Below are positions 15,789 through 22,714 of a DNA stretch of 37,307 nt, one piece after another. Every line of letters begins with the position of its first letter. Position 1 is the first letter of the stretch. The position numbers and the translations under genes are program-made. Source of the DNA: Acidobacteriota bacterium (GTDB lineage Bacteria > Acidobacteriota > Polarisedimenticolia > Gp22-AA2 > AA152); NCBI GenBank assembly GCA_003222305.1, contig QHVQ01000079.1, positions 1 through 37,307 of the forward strand. Reading direction: 5' to 3'. The notes beneath the pieces were generated by a model. That model saw only the letters and a list, made by a program, of their open reading frames with translations. It had not been told where the DNA came from and made no database searches.

Positions 15789-16038
15789 CTTGCCCGCTTA
15801 ACCTCTTTCTGAAGAAATCGGCGTTTTTCTTGATGTAGTCTTTCCACGGCTCGGGGGCCTGCTCCGCTTCGAAGATTGCCTCCACCGGGCATTCAGGCTC
15901 GCAGGCGCCACAGTCGATGCAGATCCGGGGATCGATGTACATCTGGTCCTCGCCCGGGCGGATACAATCCACCGGGCAGACCGCGACGCAAGCACCGTCC
16001 TTCACGTCGATGCAGGGCTGGGCGATAACGTAGGCCAA
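15772..16038 (-). CDS. fdxA: 7Fe-type ferredoxin ([3Fe-4S] plus [4Fe-4S])
   Basis: I shorten the ORF-track frame to the TTG at 16038, which has GAGAGGA at the right distance and gives the usual ferredoxin start (M)AYVIAQPCIDVKDGACV. The product is 88 aa. Cys9, Cys17, Cys21 and Cys25 are in CIDVKDGACVAVCPVDC, and Cys40, 43, 46 and 50 in CIDCGACEPECP. Val12 replaces the Cys that would complete a first [4Fe-4S] site. By comparison with Azotobacter FdI, the first cluster should therefore be [3Fe-4S] and the second [4Fe-4S]. It is a soluble low-potential electron carrier. It is somewhat short at the C terminus compared with the roughly 106-residue FdI. The gene converges on the CBS gene with overlapping ends. 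Confidence 0.92.
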   Translation of the reverse strand: MAYVIAQPCIDVKDGACVAVCPVDCIRPGEDQMYIDPRICIDCGACEPECPVEAIFEAEQAPEPWKDYIKKNADFFRKRLSGQATGKG

Positions 16039-16075
16039 GCGGGAATCCTCTCGGAGTTCTGGGTGCAGGCCGCGC

Positions 16076-16104
16076 ATTATAGGCGGGCGGCGAGCGGCTA
16101 GCAA
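16076..16104 (-). promoter_or_regulatory. promoter of the ferredoxin gene
   Basis: On the minus strand TTGCTA (16099-16104) is followed after 17 bp by a perfect TATAAT (16076-16081). Transcription would start near 16069, about 31 nt before the TTG start codon. Confidence 0.65.
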
Positions 16105-16164
16105 GCGGGCGATCCGGCCGGGTCATGGCGGCATAATCCCGGTGGCGCGTCCCGGAGGAGTGTC

Positions 16165-17460
16165 GTGTTCTATGCGATCTTTCGGGCCTTCCTGAACCTC
16201 TGCCTCCGAATCATGTATCGTCGCATCGAGGCCCTGCTGGCGGCCAATCACGGGAACGCCCTGATGGACCCGCTTCTGCTCCTGGTGCTCCTACCCCGTC
16301 CCATCACTTTCCTCGCTAAGCACACGCTCTTTCGCATGCCGCTCGTCGGTTTTTTCTTGAAGCGCATCGGCGGGCTTCCGGTCTATCGGCGCCAGGATGC
16401 GACAGGGGAGTCGAAGAAGAATGAGGAGACCCTCGATGCCTGCGGGCGGATCCTGTCCAGCGGCGGCGTGGTGTGCCTCTTCCCCGAGGGAAAAAGTCAC
16501 GATGAGCCGAAACTCCAAGAATTGAGAACCGGCGCGGCGCGCATCTACTTTCGCGCCGCCCAATCGGCGACAGAGAATCCCACCGTGATTCCAACCGGAA
16601 TCAATTACGAGGCCAAGAAAGCGTTTCGATCTCGAGTGCTTGTGGTGTTTGGAAAGCCGGTTTCCGTCTCAGAACTTCTGGAGCTGGAGAGGGCCCGGCC
16701 GGAGCAAGGAGTGGCGGCGCTGACCCACCGCATCGAGGAAGCACTCACGGAGCTGATCCCGGGGCTGGATTCCTGGGAAGAGCTCGAGTTTCTCCGCGAC
16801 ATCCGGGCCCTTTTCCTGGGGCGACGCGAGGAATCGCTTTCCGAGGAAGCCGCGTCTCTGAGGCGGTTCATCCGAGCGTATCGCTTCTACCGGGAGCGTG
16901 AACCGGAAGCAGTCGCGGTCATCCGCGGCCACTGGAAGGCCTATCGCCGGCAGCTCGGGCGCTTCTCCTTGAAAGAGGAGGAAGTGGATCTCGCGGAAGC
17001 GCCTGTGCGTGCCGCCCGCTTCGCTCTCCTGAGCGCCGCCGTGATCCTGGGAGTGCTGCCCCTGGCCCTGGTCGGCCTGCTCACGCACTACCCGGCCTAT
17101 CGGATCTGTGGTGAGGTGGAGCGACGCGCAAACCGTTTCCCCGACCAGACGGCCACCTTCAAGCTGATTGGGGGGGTTCTGCTTTTCCCTCTCAGCTATG
17201 CGGTTGCGGTCGCGCTGCTCGCCTGGTGGGGCGGATGGAAAGCGGTGGCGCTTGGTACGGTCCTGCTTCCCCTGAGCGGCTGGGCTGCGCTGCGGGTGGC
17301 GGAGGAGCGGCAGCGACTCCTGGAGGGGGTCCAGGCGCTCTCTCTTGCTTTCGCGTCGGGCAAGGCCCTGCGACAGATTCGCCGGCAACGGCGCCAGATC
17401 CTCGAGAGCGTCTCGGCCCTCATCCGAGAGCATCCGCCGGAAGCGGCGGCGCTCCGATGA
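16165..17460 (+). CDS. PlsC-like phospholipid acyltransferase family protein
   Basis: The 431-aa product starts at GTG 16165 behind GGAGGAG. It carries the acyltransferase motifs: NHGNALMDP with His29 and Asp35 (catalytic His/Asp), GGLPVYRR at 69-76, FPEGKSHDEPKL at 106-117 (phosphate-binding Gly/Glu region) and VIPTGINYEAK at 141-151. This fits the glycerophosphate/lysophospholipid acyltransferase family of membrane lipid synthesis. Two hydrophobic segments lie near the C terminus (FALLSAAVILGVLPLALVGLL and GGVLLFPLSYAVAVALLAWW), as in the larger members of this family. The spacing between the N-terminal helix (MYRRIE) and NHGN is only about 7 residues, shorter than the roughly 20-25 I expect. 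The first gene of an operon with the MFS carrier (ATGA overlap) and the DNA glycosylase. Confidence 0.87.
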   Translation: MFYAIFRAFLNLCLRIMYRRIEALLAANHGNALMDPLLLLVLLPRPITFLAKHTLFRMPLVGFFLKRIGGLPVYRRQDATGESKKNEETLDACGRILSSGGVVCLFPEGKSHDEPKLQELRTGAARIYFRAAQSATENPTVIPTGINYEAKKAFRSRVLVVFGKPVSVSELLELERARPEQGVAALTHRIEEALTELIPGLDSWEELEFLRDIRALFLGRREESLSEEAASLRRFIRAYRFYREREPEAVAVIRGHWKAYRRQLGRFSLKEEEVDLAEAPVRAARFALLSAAVILGVLPLALVGLLTHYPAYRICGEVERRANRFPDQTATFKLIGGVLLFPLSYAVAVALLAWWGGWKAVALGTVLLPLSGWAALRVAEERQRLLEGVQALSLAFASGKALRQIRRQRRQILESVSALIREHPPEAAALR

Positions 17461-18770
17461 CCCATGCGGCGCGTCCCTCCCGATATCCTCTCTACGTTCT
17501 CTTTCTCCTGACCCTCCTCAACCTCCTCGATTATGTCGACCGTTACATCATCGCTTCGGTAGGGTCTCTGATCCGCCGGGATTTCGTCATCTCCGACGCA
17601 CGGTTCGGACTGTTCGGCACATTGTTCTTTCTCGTCTACCTGATCACCGCCCCGGTATTTGGCTATCTGGGGGACCGGTTCCCGCGTCGGGCCGTCCTCG
17701 CCCTGGGGGCCATCGTCTGGAGTCTCGCAACGGCGGGCGCGTCTCTGGCTCCCACCTATCTCTTCTTGCTCCTCTCCCGCGGCCTCGTGGGAATCGGTGA
17801 GGCCTCGTTCGGCACCCTCTCGCCCCCGTTTCTGGCCGACTATTTTCCAGTCCGTCAGAGGGCCCGTGTCATGGCCGTATTCTACGTGACCCTGCCGGCG
17901 GGGGCGGCGCTGGCGTACCTCCTCGCGGGGAAGCTCGGGGAGACCCATGGATGGCGATTCTGCTTCATGCTCGTGGGTCTCCCGGGACTGTTGCTGGCAG
18001 TGCCCATCTTTTTCCTGCGGGAGCCCGTGAGGGGTGGCATGGAGGGGAGGGAGACGGATCCAGCTCCCGGCCTCATGCCAGGCGGGGATGAGGATTTCTC
18101 CTATCGAAAGCGGATTTCCCATGTCGTTGCATCCTACCGGGAGCTGATCCGGAGCCGCTCCTATCTCTACACGAATCTCGGGTACGCCGCCCTGACATTC
18201 GCCATCGGAGGAATGGCCTTCTGGATGCCGCGATACCTGGAGACCATCAAGGGGGTTTCTTTCGAGGAATCGAACCGACTCACCGGAAGCATTGTGGCCC
18301 TGTGCGGCTTCTTCGGGACACTAGCCGGAGGATTTGCCGGGGACCTGGTCATGCGCTGGACGCGCCGGGCCTACTTGCTCCTGTCGGGTCTCGGGGTGCT
18401 GGCGGCGATTCCCTTCGCCCTGGGCGCCATTTTCTCACCGGAGCGAAGGGTCTACGCTCCCTGCCTCGGCGCCGCCATCTTTTTTCTCTTCGTGAACACG
18501 GGACTGCTCAACGCCGTCATCGTCAGCGTCAGTCCGCCGCGCCTGCGGTCCACCGCGGTCGCCGCCAATATCGTCATCATACACATCCTGGGGGACGCAC
18601 CTTCGCCCTACCTGATCGGGCAAGTGTCGGACCTTTCTTCACTCCAGGGTGGCATCCTGCTCGCGGTGGCGGCGATGCTGGTGTCGGGGCTCTTGTTGCT
18701 GTGGGGCTCCCGCTGGCTTCCGGGAGATCTCGAGCGGGTCGCCGGAAAGAGTCTCGGATCGCGAGGCTAG
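17457..18770 (+). CDS. MFS transporter, Spinster-like
   Basis: The ORF track extends this upstream into the acyltransferase. The proper start is ATG 17457, overlapping the acyltransferase stop (ATGA), and gives 437 aa starting MTHAARPSRYPLYVLFLLTLLNLLDYVDRY. Features of the Spinster branch of the major facilitator superfamily are present: LDYVDRYIIA in TM1, the loop 2-3 motif GYLGDRFPRR at 69-78, and SRGLVGIGEASFGTLSPPFLADYFP at 107-131. Twelve membrane segments are predicted by eye, with a long central loop near residues 185-220. Bacterial members export or take up small organic molecules. Eukaryotic Spinster proteins move sphingosine-1-phosphate or lysolipids, and the lipid-modifying neighbour makes a lysolipid substrate a possibility here, though unproven. 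Confidence 0.9.
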   Translation: MTHAARPSRYPLYVLFLLTLLNLLDYVDRYIIASVGSLIRRDFVISDARFGLFGTLFFLVYLITAPVFGYLGDRFPRRAVLALGAIVWSLATAGASLAPTYLFLLLSRGLVGIGEASFGTLSPPFLADYFPVRQRARVMAVFYVTLPAGAALAYLLAGKLGETHGWRFCFMLVGLPGLLLAVPIFFLREPVRGGMEGRETDPAPGLMPGGDEDFSYRKRISHVVASYRELIRSRSYLYTNLGYAALTFAIGGMAFWMPRYLETIKGVSFEESNRLTGSIVALCGFFGTLAGGFAGDLVMRWTRRAYLLLSGLGVLAAIPFALGAIFSPERRVYAPCLGAAIFFLFVNTGLLNAVIVSVSPPRLRSTAVAANIVIIHILGDAPSPYLIGQVSDLSSLQGGILLAVAAMLVSGLLLLWGSRWLPGDLERVAGKSLGSRG

Positions 18771-18779
18771 AAGAGACCG

Positions 18780-19619
18780 ATGGAGATCAGTGCATTGGAT
18801 TATCGGCCTGCCCGAGGGAAGTGCGGATCCAACCGCGAAAGGGCCGATGTCTGGGGAGGAGCATGGCGACGCTCGGCCCGGCGATGGGAACTTTTGGCCC
18901 CACTTATCGCCTCAGCCACGGGATGGAGAGTTTGGAACCCGGGGCGCTACGGCGAGCCGTGGCACGCCCTTTTCCGGGGTGTTTATCCCCTGGGGGTCCG
19001 GCCGCTTCTGGTGTTCGGACTCAATCCCGGTCCTTACGGGATGGCCCAGACCGGAGTCCCCTTCACCGACATCAAGCGTTTGCGAGAGCGTCTCCCGAAT
19101 CTAGCAGGACAGATCCGGCGCCGAGGAGGCAGGCTGGAGGTTCCGGGGCTGGCTCCGCCCAGCCTGCGAGCATTCCTGACGCGGAGCTTCGAGTCCTCGG
19201 CGGTGAGGGTCTATCGCTTTCTGGAGCTGGGGTGGGGAAGCGCGGAAAAAGGCTGGAAGCGCGTGGCGGTGGCGAACTCCTGCTCCCTCCTCTTCATGGA
19301 TCCGGTGGACGGAGGCAACCGGACCCCGGCGGACCTGCGGCCGGCAGCTTCCCGACTGAAGGGGGACGCCCTCGCCGCACGGAAGCTTCAGGAGGAGTGC
19401 GACCGGCTCAGAAGGCTCGCCGCCCAGGAGGCGATAGAGGCGGTGCACCCCCGGGGAGTGATCTTGCTGGGGAAGGACGTGCAAAAGGCGCTTCGGGATA
19501 TGCTGATTCGGCGTCTCGGACGGGAGGCTGTACTGGGATGGGAGCATCCGGCGAGGGCGGTGCCTGAACGTTGGGCGGGCGACCTGCTCGACGAACTGCG
19601 GAAGCGCCGCTGGAGATAA
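18780..19619 (+). CDS. SMUG1-like uracil-DNA glycosylase
   Basis: The 279-aa protein matches the single-strand-selective uracil glycosylase family. Motif 1 is LLVFGLNPGPYGMAQTGVPF at 76-95, with Asn82 in the position of the SMUG1 catalytic Asn. The mid-protein motif NSCSLLFMDPVDGGNRTPADL at 167-187 parallels the SMUG1 NYCPL...NRTP segment. HPRGVILLGKDVQKAL lies at 223-238, and His256-Pro in GWEHPAR matches the late catalytic His. It would excise uracil or oxidised pyrimidines from DNA to start base-excision repair. The first about 40 residues are not conserved and the start (ATG 18780, 9 bp after the MFS stop) lacks a strong ribosome site, so the true start could lie further in. Paired hairpins after the gene close the operon. 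Confidence 0.87.
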   Translation: MEISALDYRPARGKCGSNRERADVWGGAWRRSARRWELLAPLIASATGWRVWNPGRYGEPWHALFRGVYPLGVRPLLVFGLNPGPYGMAQTGVPFTDIKRLRERLPNLAGQIRRRGGRLEVPGLAPPSLRAFLTRSFESSAVRVYRFLELGWGSAEKGWKRVAVANSCSLLFMDPVDGGNRTPADLRPAASRLKGDALAARKLQEECDRLRRLAAQEAIEAVHPRGVILLGKDVQKALRDMLIRRLGREAVLGWEHPARAVPERWAGDLLDELRKRRWR

Positions 19620-19625
19620 GGAGAA

Positions 19626-19653
19626 GCGCCGGCCGTGGGTCTGCGGCCGGCGC
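19626..19653. terminator. strong hairpin between convergent genes
   Basis: GCGCCGGCCG (19626-19635), an 8-nt loop, and CGGCCGGCGC (19644-19653) form a perfect 10-bp GC-rich stem 6 bp after the glycosylase stop. No clear T-run follows on the plus strand; on the minus strand a T-rich TTCTCCTTATCTCC follows. It may serve both converging transcripts. Confidence 0.6.
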
Positions 19654-19658
19654 CCCCG

Positions 19659-19679
19659 CTCTCCGGAGGAAGCGGAGAG
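19659..19679. terminator. second, shorter hairpin between convergent genes
   Basis: CTCTCCG (19659-19665), a 7-nt loop, and CGGAGAG (19673-19679) form a perfect 7-bp stem. It lies just after the stronger hairpin and 8 bp before the end of the PDZ gene on the opposite strand. Confidence 0.4.
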
Positions 19680-19687
19680 AAGACGCC

Positions 19688-20944
19688 TCAGATTGCGTCG
19701 TCTTCCATGGTGAACCGCGAGGCTTCGGCGGCCTGACGCAGCGCCTCTCTGTACTGTTCCATGGCTTCACGAATCTGCCGGCTCATGGCTTCCCAATTCA
19801 GCTTGCTAAGATTTGCATATTGCATGGTCTGTTGCACTTCCTTCTCGACGTCCCGCTGGGACATCGCGGAGGCCTGCATCGCTCGCTCGATCTCCCGTTC
19901 AACGTCTCGGCCTTGCGGGAGAGAGTCCTTCACCGCCGCCTCGGCTTTTTTCATGGCTTGGTCGATTTCCAGCCGAATCCGGGAGCCATCCGGCAGCGCT
20001 TCCATCTCAGGGACGTCACTGTCCTCCTCGTCCTCATCGAGCCCCTGCTCCGGGCGGCGGCCCGGCGCCATGAAATGGCCGTGGCGCGCTTTCGGGGTGG
20101 GTCGCTCCGAAACCTCCACGTCCAGCGTTTTGTCCGCGCCGTCCCGGATCACCTTCACCGCGACTTTATCTCCGGGCTCCTTGTCCACCAGCGCTTCGCC
20201 GATGTCTCCGCGGCTGGCGATTCCCTTGCCGTCCACCATGACGATCACATCGCCGGCCCGGAGCCCAGCCCTCGCCGCCGGGGTGTCCTCCTCGACGCGA
20301 CTCACCAGCACGCCGCGGCCCCGAGGCGCCTTGAAGTAGGTCCGCAACTCTTCCGTCATTCCCTGAACCCGGACTCCAAGGTAGGTACGGGACAGGGCCA
20401 TTGAGCGGAACCCCATGGGCCCGAAGCCTTCACCCGGAGCCAGGCCGGGGAACCCCTCCCCTCTCCAGAAGTGGGCCGGAGCCTCCCCGAGGGTGGCGTT
20501 GACAGTCTTCTTCTTCCCATCTCGCATCACCACGATCTGAACCGTATCTCCAGGCTCCAGCTCCCGAATAGCCCGACGAATGTCGCCCGAATCTTCTACC
20601 TTCTTGCTGTCGATCTCGACGATCGTGTCTCCCTCCCTCAGGCCTGCCTTGTCCGCGGGGCTTTGCTCCTTCACCCCGGTAATGCTGACTCCGTCCTCCC
20701 CCTCCGAAAGGACCACGCCCAGCCAGGCATGCTTGGTTCGCGCCGCGTCGTCCTCGCTATCGGCCGGCTCAGGAGCCGGAGCGGGGGTCGCGGGCTTCTT
20801 CGCGGCCGCAGCGTGAGCGGGGGGCGCCGGGGGGACAGGCGGCGGGGTGCTGGCGCGTGTGCCGGCCGGGAGCAACAAAAGGACAGGGGACGAGAGGGAG
20901 AGGATTCTCACAAGGTATGAAGGTTTCAACGACTTATGTACCAT
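19688..20944 (-). CDS. exported double-PDZ protein without protease domain
   Basis: The 418-aa product starts at ATG 20944 behind AGGAGGA. It has an N-terminal signal sequence or anchor (LVRILSLSSPVLLLLPAGTRAS) and an Ala/Pro-rich linker to about 65. Two PDZ domains follow: about 74-152 (AWLGVVLSEGEDGVSITGVKEQSPADKAGLREGDTIVEID) and about 187-280 (TYLGVRVQGMTEELRTYF, then VEEDTPAARAGLRAGDVIVMVDG). The C-terminal 110 residues are charged helical sequence with regularly placed Glu, Gln and Met (MKKAEAAVKDSLPQ, MSQRDVEKEVQQTMQ). No HtrA-type Ser protease or other catalytic domain is present. It probably acts as a periplasmic adaptor or chaperone-like binder of exposed C-termini. It is encoded alone, downstream of tRNA-Leu on the same strand. 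Confidence 0.88.
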   Translation of the reverse strand: MVHKSLKPSYLVRILSLSSPVLLLLPAGTRASTPPPVPPAPPAHAAAAKKPATPAPAPEPADSEDDAARTKHAWLGVVLSEGEDGVSITGVKEQSPADKAGLREGDTIVEIDSKKVEDSGDIRRAIRELEPGDTVQIVVMRDGKKKTVNATLGEAPAHFWRGEGFPGLAPGEGFGPMGFRSMALSRTYLGVRVQGMTEELRTYFKAPRGRGVLVSRVEEDTPAARAGLRAGDVIVMVDGKGIASRGDIGEALVDKEPGDKVAVKVIRDGADKTLDVEVSERPTPKARHGHFMAPGRRPEQGLDEDEEDSDVPEMEALPDGSRIRLEIDQAMKKAEAAVKDSLPQGRDVEREIERAMQASAMSQRDVEKEVQQTMQYANLSKLNWEAMSRQIREAMEQYREALRQAAEASRFTMEDDAI

Positions 20945-21068
20945 TCGTGCTTCCTCCTGTTTGGTTGGGAACTCTTGGGGGGGGCGAGCTCCTGCGCCTC
21001 ACCGTCCACCATTTTCTGACAAGATTAACGATAAAAAGGATAAAAGGGTTTTCTGAAATCCTGACGGG

Positions 21069-21151
21069 TGCCGGAGGTCGGAGTCGAACCGACATGAGGT
21101 TGCCCTCGGGGGATTTTGAGTCCCCTGCGTCTGCCATTTCGCCACTCCGGC
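21069..21151 (-). tRNA. tRNA-Leu (anticodon CAA)
   Basis: On the minus strand a full class-II tRNA reads GCCGGAGTGGCGAAATGGCA onward. The acceptor arms GCCGGAG and CTCCGGC pair perfectly. The anticodon stem GGGGA/TCCCC encloses the loop CTCAAAA with CAA at 21116-21118 (decodes UUG). A long variable arm follows, and the T-arm has GGTTCGACTCC. The 83-nt length plus a post-transcriptional CCA fits tRNA-Leu; the genome has CCC, so CCA is not encoded. The short ORFs overlapping it are artefacts. Confidence 0.95.
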
Positions 21152-21277
21152 ACGCACGCGACCGGAAGAGTAATGGATCGCAGTCTCCCCAGGCAACACC
21201 CAGGCTATCGGCACGTATCCTCGCCCGAGGAATAAGGATAAGCGCCGAAGGATCTGGCGCGCCGGAAGCCGCAACCC

Positions 21278-21283
21278 TATAAT
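21278..21283 (+). promoter_or_regulatory. -10 box ahead of the beta-barrel gene
   Basis: A perfect TATAAT lies about 21 bp before the ATG at 21304, so the leader would be only about 14 nt. I see no good -35 box at 16-18 bp upstream; an activator or another sigma factor may be needed. Confidence 0.4.
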
Positions 21284-21303
21284 CTGCCGCGGAGGTGACA
21301 GAG

Positions 21304-22101
21304 ATGATCGGAAATCGGAGATTCTTGGGGCGAGCAGCGGCGGGCATTCTCCTTTTTGTAGGGTGCGGCATGGCGCTGCCCTCCACGACCTTCGCCGAGA
21401 TCGTGGGGATAGAATTCCTGGAATGGCAACAACACCTCAACGGGACCGCTCGTGTGGATAGTGACTCCTTCAAGGGTTCCGAGGTGGACCTTCAGGACGA
21501 TCTAGGTCTGCACGAAACCGACTACCTCACCCAGGAGCGGCTCTGGCTGCACTTCACCAAGAGAAGCTATCTGGTCGCCACGCATCTGGCGAGCCAACGG
21601 ACCGGCAAGGAGTTTCTCACTAGTCCACTGGTCTTCGGAGGCGTAATCTTCGCGCCAGGTGACACCATCAAGAGTCGGCTCGAAATCCGGCAGGACTCGC
21701 TTCTCTATCGCTATGACTTCATCGATTTCCCCATCTTCAAGCTGGGCATCCCGTTCGGGGCAGAACGCCTCCATTTCCGGACCGAGGTTGAGTCAAGCGC
21801 CACCGGTTTCGTGGGGGACGGGAGCGACGGGGGGACGTTTCCCGTGGTGGGATTGGCCTTGTCTATCCAGCCGATTCCCATCATCCATGTTTCCGGGGAG
21901 GCCGAGGGGATGAGGGTCAATTTTCAGGGAAACGATTATCGATTCTACGATGCCCGTGGCCAGGTGGAATTCCACTTTGCCCCCTTTGTCGGTCTAAACC
22001 TGGGTTACCGGAGGGGGGTGACGGACGTGAATCTCGAGGGGCTCGGAAAATTGGATCTTACCCAGAAGGGGCCCTACGCCACCCTGACGTTCCGTTTCTA
22101 G
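21304..22101 (+). CDS. probable outer-membrane beta-barrel protein
   Basis: I start at ATG 21304 rather than GTG 21295, because GGAGGTGA (21291-21298) is then correctly spaced. The product is 265 aa with a signal peptide (RFLGRAAAGILLFVGCGMALPSTTFA). The rest shows alternating hydrophobic and polar strands with many aromatic residues at strand ends: RLWLHFTKRSYLVATHLA, FVGLNLGYRRGVTDVNL. It ends in GPYATLTFRF; a terminal Phe after alternating residues is the usual recognition signal for the BAM assembly machinery. No family name can be given. It is a single gene followed by the CarD promoter. Confidence 0.75.
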   Translation: MIGNRRFLGRAAAGILLFVGCGMALPSTTFAEIVGIEFLEWQQHLNGTARVDSDSFKGSEVDLQDDLGLHETDYLTQERLWLHFTKRSYLVATHLASQRTGKEFLTSPLVFGGVIFAPGDTIKSRLEIRQDSLLYRYDFIDFPIFKLGIPFGAERLHFRTEVESSATGFVGDGSDGGTFPVVGLALSIQPIPIIHVSGEAEGMRVNFQGNDYRFYDARGQVEFHFAPFVGLNLGYRRGVTDVNLEGLGKLDLTQKGPYATLTFRF

Positions 22102-22113
22102 CCCGGTGATTTC

Positions 22114-22142
22114 TTGACAGGGGGAGCGGGAAAGGCTAGAAT
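22114..22142 (+). promoter_or_regulatory. near-consensus promoter of carD
   Basis: TTGACA (22114-22119), a 17-bp spacer and TAGAAT (22137-22142) nearly match the sigma70 consensus. Transcription would start near 22149, with about a 50-nt leader to the GTG start of carD. Confidence 0.8.
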
Positions 22143-22198
22143 ATACAACCAATTCAGCCGATCCCCCTCAGTGCCGGCTACAGGGTGGAGGTTCCCAG

Positions 22199-22705
22199 GT
22201 GGAATTCAAGATCGGGGATAAGGTCGTTTACCCTAATCACGGGATAGGCGTCATCGAAGCGATCCACCAAACCTCCACCGGCGAGGCCAACGGCTCCTAT
22301 TACCGTCTGCGCATTCTGGCGAATGACAGCACGGTGATGGTTCCAGCCGCCAATATTATCCAGGTGGGATTGCGCCGGGTCATCTCCCGGAAAGAAATCC
22401 AGAAAGTCTTCGGGATTCTCGAGGACGGGCAGATTGCCGTGCACACCAACTGGAAGGGTCGCTTCCAGGACAATTCCAACCGGATGCGCACCGGCGAGAT
22501 CCTGGAGGTCGCGGCGGTCCTCAAGAACCTCAGCCTTCTCAGCCAAAAGAAAAACCTCTCCTACCGGGAGCGGCGCATGCTCGACAAGGCCCGCTATCTG
22601 GTAGTCAGCGAAATCGCCGAGGTAGAGAAGATTTCCGAGGCGATCGCTGAAGAGCGGGTGGAGAAAGCCGTGGCCCGCTCGCTAAAAAGCGTCAAAGACC
22701 ATTAA
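22199..22705 (+). CDS. carD: CarD-family RNA polymerase-binding transcription factor
   Basis: The 168-aa product begins at GTG 22199 (GGTGGAGG upstream) and reads (M)EFKIGDKVVYPNHGIGVIEAI. Residues 1 to about 65 form the Tudor-like RNA-polymerase beta-subunit interaction domain shared with the repair factor Mfd (KVVYPNHGIGVI, YYRLRILANDSTVMVPAANI). The remainder is the helical DNA-binding domain with LSYRERRMLDKARYLVVSEIAEV. CarD proteins stabilise open complexes, especially at rRNA promoters, and were first described in Myxococcus and mycobacteria. This one lacks the HMGA-like tail of Myxococcus CarD, so it is the short CdnL type. It precedes the NFACT gene by 9 bp and is probably cotranscribed with it. 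Confidence 0.93.
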   Translation: MEFKIGDKVVYPNHGIGVIEAIHQTSTGEANGSYYRLRILANDSTVMVPAANIIQVGLRRVISRKEIQKVFGILEDGQIAVHTNWKGRFQDNSNRMRTGEILEVAAVLKNLSLLSQKKNLSYRERRMLDKARYLVVSEIAEVEKISEAIAEERVEKAVARSLKSVKDH

Positions 22706-22714
22706 TCTCCCTGC

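Noticed and set aside
21031-21056. Possible terminator after tRNA-Leu on the minus strand (T-runs CCCTTTTATCCTTTTTATCG)
   Set aside because: T-runs are present but no stable hairpin precedes them; support is too weak.
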